Below, piece after piece: positions 20,423 through 30,639 of a DNA stretch of 36,713 nt (position 1 is its first letter; each line of letters begins with the position of its first letter). The DNA lies in NCBI GenBank assembly GCA_009380075.1, contig WHSO01000030.1:1-36713 (forward strand), written 5' to 3'. The notes under the pieces were generated by a model. The model was given only the letters and a program-made list of their open reading frames with translations, had not been told where the DNA came from and did not search any database. The position numbers were made by a program, and so were the translations under genes. The stretch is from Alphaproteobacteria bacterium. GTDB taxonomy: Bacteria > Pseudomonadota > Alphaproteobacteria > SMXQ01.

Positions 20423-22906
20423 TCAGACGGGTTCGACGAACCCGGCCATGACCTTCTTCGGCCCGGCCTTGTCGAACGCGATCTCGAGCTTGTCGCCGTC
20501 CACCGCCATCACCTTGCCGTAGCCGAATTTCTGGTGGAACACGCGCTGGCCGCGGGCGATACCGTTGGACGCCGCCGGTTCCGGTGCGCCCGCCGCCTTG
20601 GCCGAAGTGGCGCGCGCGCCGCGCAGGATCTTGGGGATCTCGATCTCGCGGGCGGCACGGCGGCCGTAGTCGCGCTCGTACACCCCGGCCCGCGCGGTCT
20701 CGGCAAAGGACCCGCCGGCGCCACCGGGCCGCGCCGAGCCGTAGAGCCCCTGGGCCGCCGTCACCTCGACCTGGCCTTCGGGCAGCTCGTCGATGAAGCG
20801 CGACGGGATCGCCGTCATCCACTGGTTGTAGAGGCGGCGGTTGGCGGCAAAGGAGACATAGGCCCGGGTCCTGGCCCGGGTCAGGCCGACATAGGCGAGG
20901 CGGCGCTCCTCCTCCAGCCCGGCGGCGCCGTTCTCGTCGAGCGCGCGCTGGTGCGGGAACAGCCCTTCCTCCCACCCCGGCAGGAACACCGCGTCGAACT
21001 CCAGGCCCTTGGCCGCGTGCAGCGTCATGACGCTGACCATCGCTCCGTTCGCCTGGGCCTCCTGGTCCATGACCAGCGACACGTGCTCCAGGAACGCGCC
21101 GAGCCCGTCGAAATCCTCAAGCGCGGCGACCAGCTCCTTGAGGTTGTCGAGGCGGCCCGGAGCCTCCGGGCTCTTGTCGTTCTGCCACATCTCGGCATAG
21201 CCGGATTCGTCGATCACCACGGCGGCGAGCTCGGCCACGGTCTTGTCCTCCACCATCGCCCGCCAGCGCGAGAAGCTCTCCAGAAGCGCCGCCAGCGACG
21301 ACCGCGCCGCCGGACGCAGGCCCCCCAAGGCGATCGCGTCCGCCGCCGCGGCGGTGAGGGACTGGCGCTTGTCGCGCGCCGCCGCGTGCAGCGCCTGCAG
21401 CGTGGCGCCGCCGAGGCCGCGCCGGGGCACGTTGACGATGCGCTCGAACGCGAGGTCGTCGTCGGGCTGGGCGATGATCCGCAGGTAGGCGATGACGTCG
21501 CGGATTTCCGCGCGCTCGTAGAACCGCGGGCCGCCGATGACGCGATAGGGAATCGCCTGGGACATGAACCGTTCCTCGAACTCCCGCGTCTGCGAGCCCG
21601 CCCGCACCAGCACCGCGATCTGGTCGAGAGCTGTACCGTTGCGCTGGAGCGACTCGATCTCGTCGGCGACGGCGCGGGCCTCGGCCTCGCCGTCCCAGAC
21701 GCCGGTGACGCGCAGCTTCTCGCCGCTGTCGCCCTCGGTCCACAGGGTCTTGCCGAGGCGGCCGGCGTTATGGGCGATGAGGCCGGAGGCGGCGGCGAGG
21801 ATTTCCGGGGTCGAGCGGTAGTTGCGCTCGAGCCGGATGATGCGCGCGCCGGGAAAGTCCTTCTCGAAGCGCAGGATGTTGCCGACCTCGGCCCCGCGCC
21901 AGCCGTAGATCGACTGGTCGTCGTCGCCGACACAGCAGATATTGCCGCCCCCCTGCGCCAGCAGCCTGAGCCACAGGTACTGGGCGACGTTGGTGTCCTG
22001 GTATTCGTCCACCAGCATGTATTTGAACCGCGACTGGTAATCGGCGAGCACGTCCGCGTGCTGCCCGAACAGCGTCAGGCAATGGAGCAGCAGGTCGCCG
22101 AAGTCGCAGGCGTTGAGCGTCCGCAGCCGCGCCTGGTACGCCTTGTAGAGCTCCACCGCGCGGCCGCCGGCGAATTCCCCCGCCTCCGCCGCCGTCACCC
22201 GCTCGGGCGTCAGGCCGCGGTCCTTCCACCGCTGGATGACGGTGAGCAGCGCCCGCGGCGGCCATTTCTTGTCGTCGATATGGTCGGCCTCGAGGATCTG
22301 CTTCAGCAGGCGGATCTGGTCGTCGGTATCGAGGATGGTGAAGCTCGGCTTGAGGCCGACCAGCTCCGCGTGGCGGCGCAGGATGCGGGCGCAGATCGAA
22401 TGGAAGGTGCCGAGCCACAGCCCGTCGGCGCTTTCGCCGATGATGCCGGTGACGCGCGCCAGCATCTCGCGCGCCGCCTTGTTGGTGAAGGTGACGGCGA
22501 GGATCTGGCTCGGCCAGGCCCGCCGCGTCGCCAGGATATGGGCGAGCCTAGTCACCAGCACCCGGGTCTTGCCGGTGCCGGCGCCGGCCAGCACCAGCAC
22601 CGGGCCGTCGAGGGCCTCGGCCGCGGTGCGCTGCTCGGGGTTGAGGACGTCGAGGTACGGCGCCGCGACGGTCGCCATCGCCCGCGCGGTGATGGAGCCG
22701 GGCGCTCCGGGCGACGGGGCGGCGGGCGCGGGGGCAGAGGGCGCAGTAGGAGTCGGCGCGGCAGGCGCGGACGCGCCCCCTCCGTCATGCCCCGCCGCAC
22801 TCTCCCCATCATGCCCCGGCTTGGCCGGGGCATCCAGCGGCGCACTTGCGCCGGAGCCGCGCGGCGGCTCGGGCTCGGCGTCGGAAAGGTCGAAGGGATC
22901 GGACAT
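20423..22906 (-). CDS. uvrD: UvrD/PcrA-type ATP-dependent DNA helicase
   Basis: This superfamily 1 3'-to-5' helicase acts in excision repair and replication restart. The 827-residue product has Walker A AGAGTGKT at 107-114, VDEYQDTN, CVGDDDQSIYGWRGA, and the later motifs MTLHAAKGLEFD and EERRLAYVGLTRAR. The C-terminal Tudor-like domain (RGQRVFHQKFGYGKVMAVDGDKLEIAF) is typical of PcrA/UvrD. Residues 1-82, before the normal start of the helicase (APYLDVLNPEQRTA), are low-complexity and rich in Ala, Pro and Gly. They include LDAPAKPGHDG (24-34), which is encoded by a palindromic repeat element. No GTTC-N7-GTTC LexA site is visible upstream. prmA follows in the same transcript. Confidence 0.96.
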   Translation of the reverse strand: MSDPFDLSDAEPEPPRGSGASAPLDAPAKPGHDGESAAGHDGGGASAPAAPTPTAPSAPAPAAPSPGAPGSITARAMATVAAPYLDVLNPEQRTAAEALDGPVLVLAGAGTGKTRVLVTRLAHILATRRAWPSQILAVTFTNKAAREMLARVTGIIGESADGLWLGTFHSICARILRRHAELVGLKPSFTILDTDDQIRLLKQILEADHIDDKKWPPRALLTVIQRWKDRGLTPERVTAAEAGEFAGGRAVELYKAYQARLRTLNACDFGDLLLHCLTLFGQHADVLADYQSRFKYMLVDEYQDTNVAQYLWLRLLAQGGGNICCVGDDDQSIYGWRGAEVGNILRFEKDFPGARIIRLERNYRSTPEILAAASGLIAHNAGRLGKTLWTEGDSGEKLRVTGVWDGEAEARAVADEIESLQRNGTALDQIAVLVRAGSQTREFEERFMSQAIPYRVIGGPRFYERAEIRDVIAYLRIIAQPDDDLAFERIVNVPRRGLGGATLQALHAAARDKRQSLTAAAADAIALGGLRPAARSSLAALLESFSRWRAMVEDKTVAELAAVVIDESGYAEMWQNDKSPEAPGRLDNLKELVAALEDFDGLGAFLEHVSLVMDQEAQANGAMVSVMTLHAAKGLEFDAVFLPGWEEGLFPHQRALDENGAAGLEEERRLAYVGLTRARTRAYVSFAANRRLYNQWMTAIPSRFIDELPEGQVEVTAAQGLYGSARPGGAGGSFAETARAGVYERDYGRRAAREIEIPKILRGARATSAKAAGAPEPAASNGIARGQRVFHQKFGYGKVMAVDGDKLEIAFDKAGPKKVMAGFVEPV
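22784..22835. repeat. palindromic repeat element inside the uvrD coding region
   Basis: ATGCCCCGGC (22811-22820) and GCCGGGGCAT (22824-22833) form a perfect 10-bp palindrome with a 3-base spacer. A second half-copy (GTCATGCCCC) starts at 22784. This type of element (GTCATGCCCCGG...CCGGGGCATCCA) is a common dispersed intergenic repeat in alphaproteobacteria, and related copies lie at 25881-25962 and near 26010 and 30101. Here it is read in frame as part of the UvrD N-terminal extension. Confidence 0.75.
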
Positions 22907-22999
22907 GGGGACTTATAACACGAACGCGGCGGGGAAACGGAAGCGGAACGGCGGCCCCGACCCAGGACCGCCGCCCATAAACTCACATATGAAAGAGGA

Positions 23000-23464
23000 T
23001 CACAACTCCTTGCCCAGTTTTCGGTCCAGCGACCACGGCCCGCCGCCGCGCAGCGCGACCGCGAACAGCACCGCGCCCCACATCAGCGTGTATTCGTAGC
23101 CGCGCTTGGTCCACGCGAAGCCGTTGGGCAGGTAGATGTCGAAGGTGATGACACCGAGCTCGATGGCGGCGGCGGCGGCCCAGAAGCGGGTAAACAGGCC
23201 GGCGGCGATGCACAGCCCGCCGATCAGTTCGGTGGCGAAGATCGCCCAACCCAGGCCCTGGCCGGGAACATAGCCGCGCTTGGCCAGCGAATCGCCGAAG
23301 GCAACGACGCGGTCGATCTTGCCCCAGCCGTGGACGAACAGCGTGAGACCGACCGCGCAGCGGATGATCGGCCAGGCCAGCGGAATGACGAAATCGTAGA
23401 ACGGTTGGAGAAACGGCAGCAGCAGCCGCGGCTCGCCGCCGCGGGCCTGGGACGAATCGGTCAT
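23000..23464 (-). CDS. DoxX family membrane protein
   Basis: A 154-residue inner-membrane protein with about four membrane segments. Recognisable DoxX family stretches are IRCAVGLTLFVHGWGKIDRV, FATELIGGLCIAAGLFTRFWA and AIELGVITF. DoxX-type proteins are small redox-associated or quinone-related membrane proteins, and their exact role differs between members. The ATG at 23464 is preceded on its strand by an AGGGGGG ribosome site. It lies 93 bp downstream of the uvrD start on the same strand but is read before uvrD. The 143 bp between it and the DUF1622 gene hold nothing I can identify. Confidence 0.88.
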   Translation of the reverse strand: MTDSSQARGGEPRLLLPFLQPFYDFVIPLAWPIIRCAVGLTLFVHGWGKIDRVVAFGDSLAKRGYVPGQGLGWAIFATELIGGLCIAAGLFTRFWAAAAAIELGVITFDIYLPNGFAWTKRGYEYTLMWGAVLFAVALRGGGPWSLDRKLGKEL

Positions 23465-23607
23465 GTTTATTACCCCCCTGTTGGCCCGCACCCAACATGC
23501 CGCGCGGCCGGGGCCGCGCCGAGGGGACGGGATCAGGGAGTATGGGCGGGGCCGGAGACGGGGGTCAAGCCGAAGGAGACTCCCAAAGCCACGGGACTTC
23601 GCCGACC

Positions 23608-23982
23608 TCAGGGCCCCCGCTTCCCCCGCTCCGCCTCGGCCCGGGCCGCGTCGATCTCGCGCAGCAGGATCCACGACAGCACCACGCGCACGGCGACGAT
23701 GGCGGCGAGCAGGCCGACCTTCTCCCATGTCGGCGCCAGCACCGAGTTGACGATGTCGGCGGCGATGAAGACGTCGAGGCCGAGCATCAGGTGTTCGCCC
23801 AGCCGCGCGCGGATCAGCGGCGCGCGCTAGCCGAAGGTGACGTCGTCGGCGCGGAACAGCCGCATGCCGCAGTAGCGCACCAGCGCCTCGATGACGCCGA
23901 TGACCACGGCGAACACGCCCACCAGCGACAGCGCGACGGCGATGTAATGCACGATCTGTTCGATCACGGTCACGGCACTCAT
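23608..23982 (-). pseudogene. DUF1622 membrane protein interrupted by an in-frame amber codon
   Basis: The frame starts at an ATG (23982) that overlaps the clcA stop as ATGA. It reads VIEQIVHYIAVALSLVGVFA and further hydrophobic sequence, then meets TAG at 23827-23829 (codon 52). The same frame then continues without further stops to TGA at 23608-23610, reading RARLGEHLMLGLDVFIAADI, then VNSVLAPTWEKVGLLAAIVA and LSWILLREI. Both halves match the DUF1622 family, which has about 110-130 residues and several membrane helices. The stop falls in the expected loop between the first helix and the rest. Either a point mutation killed the gene, the base is an error, or the stop is read through. Its position after clcA suggests a joint transcript. 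Confidence 0.8.
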
Positions 23983-25763
23983 GCCTCCCCCCTCTCCTCG
24001 GCGCGGGCCTGCAGCAGGGCCGACTGGTAGGCCTGCATCACGTCGCGCGCATGTACGCACCCCACCAGGCGGAGCGATTCCGTGTCGGCGACCACGGCGA
24101 CCTGGTCCTCGCCCGCCGTCTCGATCATCCTGCGCGCATCCTCGAGGTCGGCGTCGAGCGTCAGCGCCGGCGGGCTCAGGCGCGCCACCCGGGCGGCCGA
24201 GAGCTCCCCGTCGCGGGCGGTATCGAAGGCCGCGTCGCCGAGGTCCTGCAGGGTGATGGTGCCGGCGAGGCGGCCGCTGCCGTCGGCATCGACGACGAAG
24301 AGCTCCCCGTGCGGGTCGGCCTGCAGGCGGGCGCGCACCTCGGGCATCGGCAGGTCGGCGGCGATGCGCTCGAAGTCCGAGCGCAGGATGTCGGCCACCT
24401 TGCGCGAGCGCAGGAGGCTCGTTTCCCGCCCGCCGGCGAGCGAGATGCCGCGGCGCTCGAGCTGGACGACGAAGAACGACTTGCCCGCTACCTGCTGGGT
24501 GATGACGCTGGCGATGACGACGCCGATCATCACCGCGATGGTGAGGGTGAAGTTGGAGGTGAGCTCGAAGATGATGAGGATGGTCGAGATCGGCGCGCCG
24601 AGGATGGCGCCGGCCACCGCCCCCATGCCGACGATGGCATAGGCGCCGGGCCCGGACGAGAGATGCGGGAAGGCGCCGCCGGCGACGAGGCCGAAGGCGC
24701 CGCCCGCCAGCGCGCCCATGACCAGCGCCGGCGAGAACACCCCGCCCGAGAATCCGGCGCCGAGGCACAGCGCCGACAGCGCGAACTTGAGCACGAACAG
24801 CGCCACCAGCATGCCCAGCGTCAGCTTTTCGGCGAGCGCGGCGTCCGTCACCTCGTAGCCGACGCCGAGCACCTGGGGGTACCAGATCGCCGCCACGCCG
24901 ACCGCGAGGCCGGCGATCCCCGGGCGCGTCCAGTCCGGCACCGGCACGCGCCCGATGTTGTCCTCGACCAGGGCGGTGCCCTTGATGAAGGCGACGGCGA
25001 TGAAGGCCGACACGATGCCGAGCAGCGCGAAGGCCGGGAACTCGAGGAACGAGGCGATCATGCGCGGCGGGATCTCGAACGCCGGGGCGTTGCCGTAATA
25101 GAGCCGGGTGATGATCGTGCCGGTGACCGAGGCGATGACGATGGGCGCGAAGGACGACAGGGCGTAATGGCCGACCACCACCTCGAGGGCGAAGAACACC
25201 CCGGCGATGGGCGCGTTGAACGAGGCGGCGATGGCCGAGGCGACGCCGCAGCCGAGCAGCGTCAGCGTCAGCCCGCGCGACAGGTGCAGCCGGCGCGCCA
25301 GCGACGACGACAGCGCCGCGCCGAGGTGCACCACCGGCCCCTCGCGCCCGACCGAGGCGCCGCAGCCGATGGAGGCGGCCGACGCGACCGCCGCAGCGAT
25401 GCCGGTGCGGAAATGGATGCGCCCGGCGCGCAGCGCCACCGCCTCCATCACATGGGGCACGCCTTGGGGCCGCCCGTTGGGCAGGACATAACGGATGAAC
25501 AGGCCGATCAGCAACCCGCCGGCGACGGGCGCCAGCAGGATGCGCCACCACGGCTGCTGCGCGGCGAAACTCGCCACCCGTTCCGAGCCGAAGCCGAGCG
25601 CCACCGTCTGCACCAGGGCGATCATCTCGCGGAAGCCGATGGACGCCCCGGCGGCGATGGCGCCGGTGGCGAGGCCGAGGATGAACAGCACCAGTTGCCG
25701 GTTGCGCAGGACGCGTCCCAGCGTCGACGCGGTGCGGGTGAAGGTCTGGCTCAGATATGCCAT
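23979..25763 (-). CDS. clcA: ClC-type chloride channel/transporter with CBS domains
   Basis: A 594-residue ClC protein of the inner membrane with roughly ten or more hydrophobic helices at residues 22-440, then a cytoplasmic CBS pair at about 455-585. The three anion-binding loops are visible: a variant first loop GRPQGVP (97-103), GREGP with the gating glutamate at 141 (139-143), and GGVFSP (340-345). Glu 194 in FALEVVVGH is near the position of the proton glutamate of ClC exchangers. This fits an H+/Cl- antiporter but does not prove it. The frame is open further upstream into repeat DNA; ATG 25763 gives the normal N-terminus. The stop overlaps the DUF1622 gene by ATGA. Confidence 0.94.
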   Translation of the reverse strand: MAYLSQTFTRTASTLGRVLRNRQLVLFILGLATGAIAAGASIGFREMIALVQTVALGFGSERVASFAAQQPWWRILLAPVAGGLLIGLFIRYVLPNGRPQGVPHVMEAVALRAGRIHFRTGIAAAVASAASIGCGASVGREGPVVHLGAALSSSLARRLHLSRGLTLTLLGCGVASAIAASFNAPIAGVFFALEVVVGHYALSSFAPIVIASVTGTIITRLYYGNAPAFEIPPRMIASFLEFPAFALLGIVSAFIAVAFIKGTALVEDNIGRVPVPDWTRPGIAGLAVGVAAIWYPQVLGVGYEVTDAALAEKLTLGMLVALFVLKFALSALCLGAGFSGGVFSPALVMGALAGGAFGLVAGGAFPHLSSGPGAYAIVGMGAVAGAILGAPISTILIIFELTSNFTLTIAVMIGVVIASVITQQVAGKSFFVVQLERRGISLAGGRETSLLRSRKVADILRSDFERIAADLPMPEVRARLQADPHGELFVVDADGSGRLAGTITLQDLGDAAFDTARDGELSAARVARLSPPALTLDADLEDARRMIETAGEDQVAVVADTESLRLVGCVHARDVMQAYQSALLQARAEERGEA

Positions 25764-26138
25764 GGGAGCGGGCAAATCGGGTGCGGTTGAAAGCCCCGGT
25801 ATTAAAGCACGTTTCCCGCGGGTTGCGGCACATAGAGCGCATGTCGTCGTCCTTCCAATCATCCGATTGGCGCTCCTCCTACCGTCATGCCCCAGCTCGT
25901 CCGGGGCATCCATTGGCCCATCGTCAAAACATGGATTCCCCGCATTCGCGGGGAATGACGGTGAGAGGGGCTGTTGACCGCCGGGATGGTTGCAGGATTG
26001 GCCCAAGGGCCGGGGCATGACACTTCAATGATGGGGCAATCGGAATAGCCATCGCAAAAGTGCGGGAATGGCGCGGAATTTCGCCGTTTTGTCATACGCG
26101 GCCTTGACCGCGGGCCGCGCATCCCACACCATGGAGAC
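25764..26138. other. intergenic region between clcA and the thiC leader
   Basis: This 375-bp gap between divergent genes contains no gene I can support. It holds the composite palindromic repeat at 25881-25962 and a partial copy of the same element near 26010-26021 (CCGGGGCATGAC). The promoters of clcA (leftward) and thiC (rightward) must lie here. I cannot point to convincing -35/-10 pairs for either. Confidence 0.6.
25881..25962. repeat. composite palindromic repeat element
   Basis: The element is bounded by ACCGTCAT (25881-25888) and its complement ATGACGGT (25955-25962). Inside are two hairpins: ATGCCCC/GGGGCAT (25887-25893 with 25903-25909), and ATTCCCCGC/GCGGGGAAT (25935-25943 with 25948-25956, 4-base loop). 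It is a dispersed intergenic repeat of the same kind as the copy within uvrD. The outer ends pair as well, so the whole 82 bp could fold into one branched structure. Confidence 0.8.
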
Positions 26139-28286
<2,148 letters not shown>

Positions 28287-28316
28287 CGGCGCCGGACAGG
28301 CCGACGAAGATAACGA

Positions 28317-28341
28317 GCGGGGGCATTCCCCGCCCTTTTTC
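28317..28341 (+). terminator. rho-independent terminator of thiC
   Basis: GCGGGG (28317-28322) and CCCCGC (28328-28333) form a stem with a 5-base loop, followed by CCTTTTTC. It lies 30 bp after the thiC stop. Confidence 0.85.
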
Positions 28342-28373
28342 TGCTTGCGCCGGGAACAACGATGGGTTTAAAT

Positions 28374-28388
28374 GTTCCTGTTTTGTTC
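28374..28388 (+). promoter_or_regulatory. LexA-type operator (GTTC-N7-GTTC)
   Basis: GTTC at 28374-28377 and GTTC at 28385-28388 are separated by exactly 7 bases (CTGTTTT). This is the known LexA (SOS box) consensus of alphaproteobacteria. It lies 32 bp upstream of the ATG at 28421 and just after the thiC terminator, where the promoter of that gene must be. LexA control of the gene is inferred from the site and its position. Confidence 0.65.
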
Positions 28389-28420
28389 CAAATACATGCG
28401 ACTTGAGACGGGGGGTCACC

Positions 28421-29230
28421 ATGAGCCGCATAGACGAACTGTTGGCAGAAGCGTCGAAGCTGAGAGAAGCCGAGAACTGGCAGGGACTCCTGCAACTGCT
28501 GGAATCGGGAGTGGCGGCGTTTCGCGAATCCGGCGCCGACGAAGATGCCGCCAGAATTCTTTTCGACATCTCCTTCGTGCCGGAGGAAACCGTCGGCTAC
28601 GAGCGACGGGTATTCGCAGCCCGCGAGGCCGCCGACATTTTCGAGAGATTGGGGAAGTTGAGCGAGGCGGCCAAGGCGCTCTGGCGCGCGGCACAGTGCC
28701 AAAGCATGAAAGCCGACAGTCTCGACGAAGAGGACGATCCGGACGCCGAGAGTGTCCGCGAATCCGCCCTGGAGGATTTCGCGAGGGTCGCCCTCCTGTA
28801 CGAGCAGGCGGGCGACTCGCTGCAGAGCGCCCTCACCCGGGTCGAGATGGGGCAGATCCACCAGCTCGGTCCGCAGGAGCACGATATCGCCCTCGATCAC
28901 TACGAGGTGGCGGAACCGGTCATCCGCCGCCTCGGGACCGGGGACGACCTTGCGGAATGCCTGCTCTACAAGGGCGTCGCCCTGTACGAGCTGCAGGGCG
29001 GCGACGAGGATCTCGTCGCCCTCCTCCGCGAGGCCCTGGAACTTTACCGTGCATCGGACCTCGACCATGGGCAGGAGCTGGCGCACATGTACCTGGTTCA
29101 GGCCGCCGCCACCTACGATCCCGACGAGGCGCGCCGATGCGCCGAAGCGGGACTTGCCTACGCCCGGGAGACTGGCAACGATTCCCTGGCAGGGGACATT
29201 CAGGACACTTTGGCGCGGATGGAGGACTGA
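28421..29230 (+). CDS. helical-repeat (TPR-like) protein of unknown function
   Basis: A 269-residue acidic, almost entirely helical protein, probably cytoplasmic. Paired helices with TPR-like spacing recur: AAREAADIFERLGKLSEAAK near 67-86, ALEDFARVALLYEQAGDSLQ near 115-134, LLREALELYRASDLDHGQEL near 204-223, and ARRCAEAGLAYARETGN near 238-254. I recognise no named family and no enzymatic motif, so it is more likely a scaffold or binding protein. ATG 28421 follows GGGGG a few bases upstream, a moderate ribosome site. The frame is open much further upstream inside thiC, but that is a shadow. An exact LexA-type box in its promoter region suggests induction by DNA damage. Confidence 0.85.
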   Translation: MSRIDELLAEASKLREAENWQGLLQLLESGVAAFRESGADEDAARILFDISFVPEETVGYERRVFAAREAADIFERLGKLSEAAKALWRAAQCQSMKADSLDEEDDPDAESVRESALEDFARVALLYEQAGDSLQSALTRVEMGQIHQLGPQEHDIALDHYEVAEPVIRRLGTGDDLAECLLYKGVALYELQGGDEDLVALLREALELYRASDLDHGQELAHMYLVQAAATYDPDEARRCAEAGLAYARETGNDSLAGDIQDTLARMED

Positions 29231-29306
29231 TCTCCTCTTCCTGCCCCTTGTGCCTGCGGTTTGAGCGCCAAGCCAGCCCGGCCCGCGCGCGGCTATCCTT
29301 CCCCTG

Positions 29307-29337
29307 CCTCCCTGACGTATGCTTGGACGCAGGGAGG
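29307..29337 (+). other. inverted repeat upstream of pcm
   Basis: CCTCCCTG (29307-29314) and CAGGGAGG (29330-29337) pair perfectly over 8 bp with a 15-base loop, 70 bp before the pcm start. There is no T-run, so it is not a typical terminator. It may shape the pcm leader. The rest of the 177-bp gap shows nothing else clear. Confidence 0.4.
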
Positions 29338-29407
29338 GACATCGTCGCGCCGTTCCCGGAAGGGGTGCGCCGGGGCGCGGGCGCGGCATCCGTGGCGAGG
29401 AGTGCCC

Positions 29408-30076
29408 ATGGAGGAAAAGCACCTCGACATCCTGCGCCGGCACATGGTCGAGCTGATCGGCATCTACGCCGACCTCAGCCGGGACGAGCGCGGCACCGCC
29501 GCCATCGACGAGCGCGTGCTGGCGGCCATGGGGCGGGTGCGGCGCCATCTCTTCGTGCCGGCGGAGCTCGCGCCCTACGCCTACGAGAACACGCCGTTGC
29601 CCATCGGCTTCGACAAGACGATCTCGCAGCCGTTCATCGTCGCCGTGATGACCGACCTGCTGGCCCCGGAGCCGGGCGACGTCGTGCTCGAGGTCGGCAC
29701 CGGCCTCGGCTACCAGGCAGCCCTGCTCGCCGAGCTCGCGCACGAGGTCTGGAGCATCGAGATCGTCGAGGAGCTCGCCGCCGAGGCGGCGGACCGCCTG
29801 CGGGAGCTCGGCTACGCCAACGTCGAGGTGCGCACCGGCGACGGCTCGAAGGGCTGGCCCGAGCACGCGCCCTTCGACCGCATCCTCGTCGCCGCCTCGG
29901 CCGAGCGCCTGCCGCCGGACCTGCTCGCCCAACTCAAGCCCGGCGGGCGCATGGTGCTGCCCACGGGGCGCGCGGACGCGCAGATGCTCACGGTCGTCGA
30001 CAAGGACGCCGACGGCGCCACCCGCACCCGCAAGCTGATGCCCGTCCGCTTCACCATGCTGGAGACGGTGAGGTAG
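29408..30076 (+). CDS. pcm: protein-L-isoaspartate O-methyltransferase
   Basis: Pcm repairs damaged proteins by methylating isoaspartyl residues with S-adenosylmethionine. The 222-residue product contains RRHLFVPAELAPYAYENTPL, then IGFDKTISQPFIVAVMTDLL. The AdoMet loop VLEVGTGLGYQAALLAEL is near residues 93-110. The family more often has Ser where this protein has Leu (GTGSGYQ). The C-terminus ends MPVRFTMLE, as usual. The frame opens earlier, at 29261, but that part is Arg/Ser-rich and unlike the family. ATG 29408 follows GAGGAG and gives the normal start. A terminator lies at 30200-30231. Confidence 0.95.
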   Translation: MEEKHLDILRRHMVELIGIYADLSRDERGTAAIDERVLAAMGRVRRHLFVPAELAPYAYENTPLPIGFDKTISQPFIVAVMTDLLAPEPGDVVLEVGTGLGYQAALLAELAHEVWSIEIVEELAAEAADRLRELGYANVEVRTGDGSKGWPEHAPFDRILVAASAERLPPDLLAQLKPGGRMVLPTGRADAQMLTVVDKDADGATRTRKLMPVRFTMLETVR

Positions 30077-30100
30077 GGGGTGTTGCCCTGATGGTGAGAC

Positions 30101-30132
30101 GTCATGCCCCGGCGTCGTCTGGGACACATCCA
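30101..30132. repeat. degenerate copy of the palindromic repeat
   Basis: GTCATGCCCCGG followed by a degraded right half (TGGGACACATCCA) resembles the dispersed element at 25881 and in uvrD, with several mismatches in the second arm. It lies between pcm and its terminator. Confidence 0.45.
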
Positions 30133-30199
30133 CCCCACCGCCAAGGCGAAGACGCTGCCCGCCGCCAAACAGCGCACGGACGTTCCCCGAGAAGACGAA

Positions 30200-30231
30200 G
30201 GGCGGGGGGTGATCCCCGCCCTTTCTCTTTT
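30200..30231 (+). terminator. rho-independent terminator after pcm
   Basis: GGGCGGGG (30200-30207) and CCCCGCCC (30214-30221) form an 8-bp stem with a 6-base loop, followed by TTTCTCTTTT. Confidence 0.85.
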
Positions 30232-30297
30232 GCGCCTTATCTGGGCACGGAGATTGCGCTACTTTCGCGCGAGAGAAGGACAGTTTGGATATAGGCC

Positions 30298-30639
30298 ATG
30301 GAATCTACGCGGCAAGAGAACACTGAGTTAAAGTACTTGTATCGCGACGCGTCGAACTACAAGTGGTTCGATTCCGTCATTCTTTCCGGCCACCTTACCC
30401 TTGATGACCTAAAAAAGTACCTGATAGACGGCGAATACTTCGTGCCTGAATTGGTCGGAATGAGGTGTCTGACACCAGAAATGCGCAACGAAGACGATCA
30501 TGATTGGCATGAAATCGTTGCGCTGAAGCCCACATCTCTTGCCGCGAACTTCCTATCCGCGGAGGAACTTGTACTAAAATTTAAAGCGCAACATCTCGCT
30601 GGTTGGCCCTATCTCCCGAAGGGTTGCAGATTTGGCTAG
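30298..30639 (+). CDS. small conserved-type protein of unknown function
   Basis: A 113-residue protein beginning MESTRQENTELKYLYRDASN. The segments YLYRDASNYKWFDSVILSG, IDGEYFVPELVG and DDHDWHEIVAL look like a widespread family of short uncharacterised proteins often found in accessory regions. This is recognition from memory and no function is implied. The base composition is visibly more AT-rich than that of pcm or thiC, which suggests acquisition by transfer. No strong ribosome site precedes the ATG. The 3' end overlaps the next gene by 8 bp, so the two are probably co-transcribed. Confidence 0.75.
   Translation: MESTRQENTELKYLYRDASNYKWFDSVILSGHLTLDDLKKYLIDGEYFVPELVGMRCLTPEMRNEDDHDWHEIVALKPTSLAANFLSAEELVLKFKAQHLAGWPYLPKGCRFG

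Noticed and set aside
20534-22918. Long + strand open frame opposite uvrD
   Set aside because: Antisense shadow of uvrD, rich in Arg, Gly and Ala, with no recognisable domain.
29261-29407. N-terminal extension of Pcm
   Set aside because: The open frame upstream of ATG 29408 is Arg/Ser-rich, has no family similarity, and crosses an inverted repeat. The ATG at 29408 has a ribosome site.
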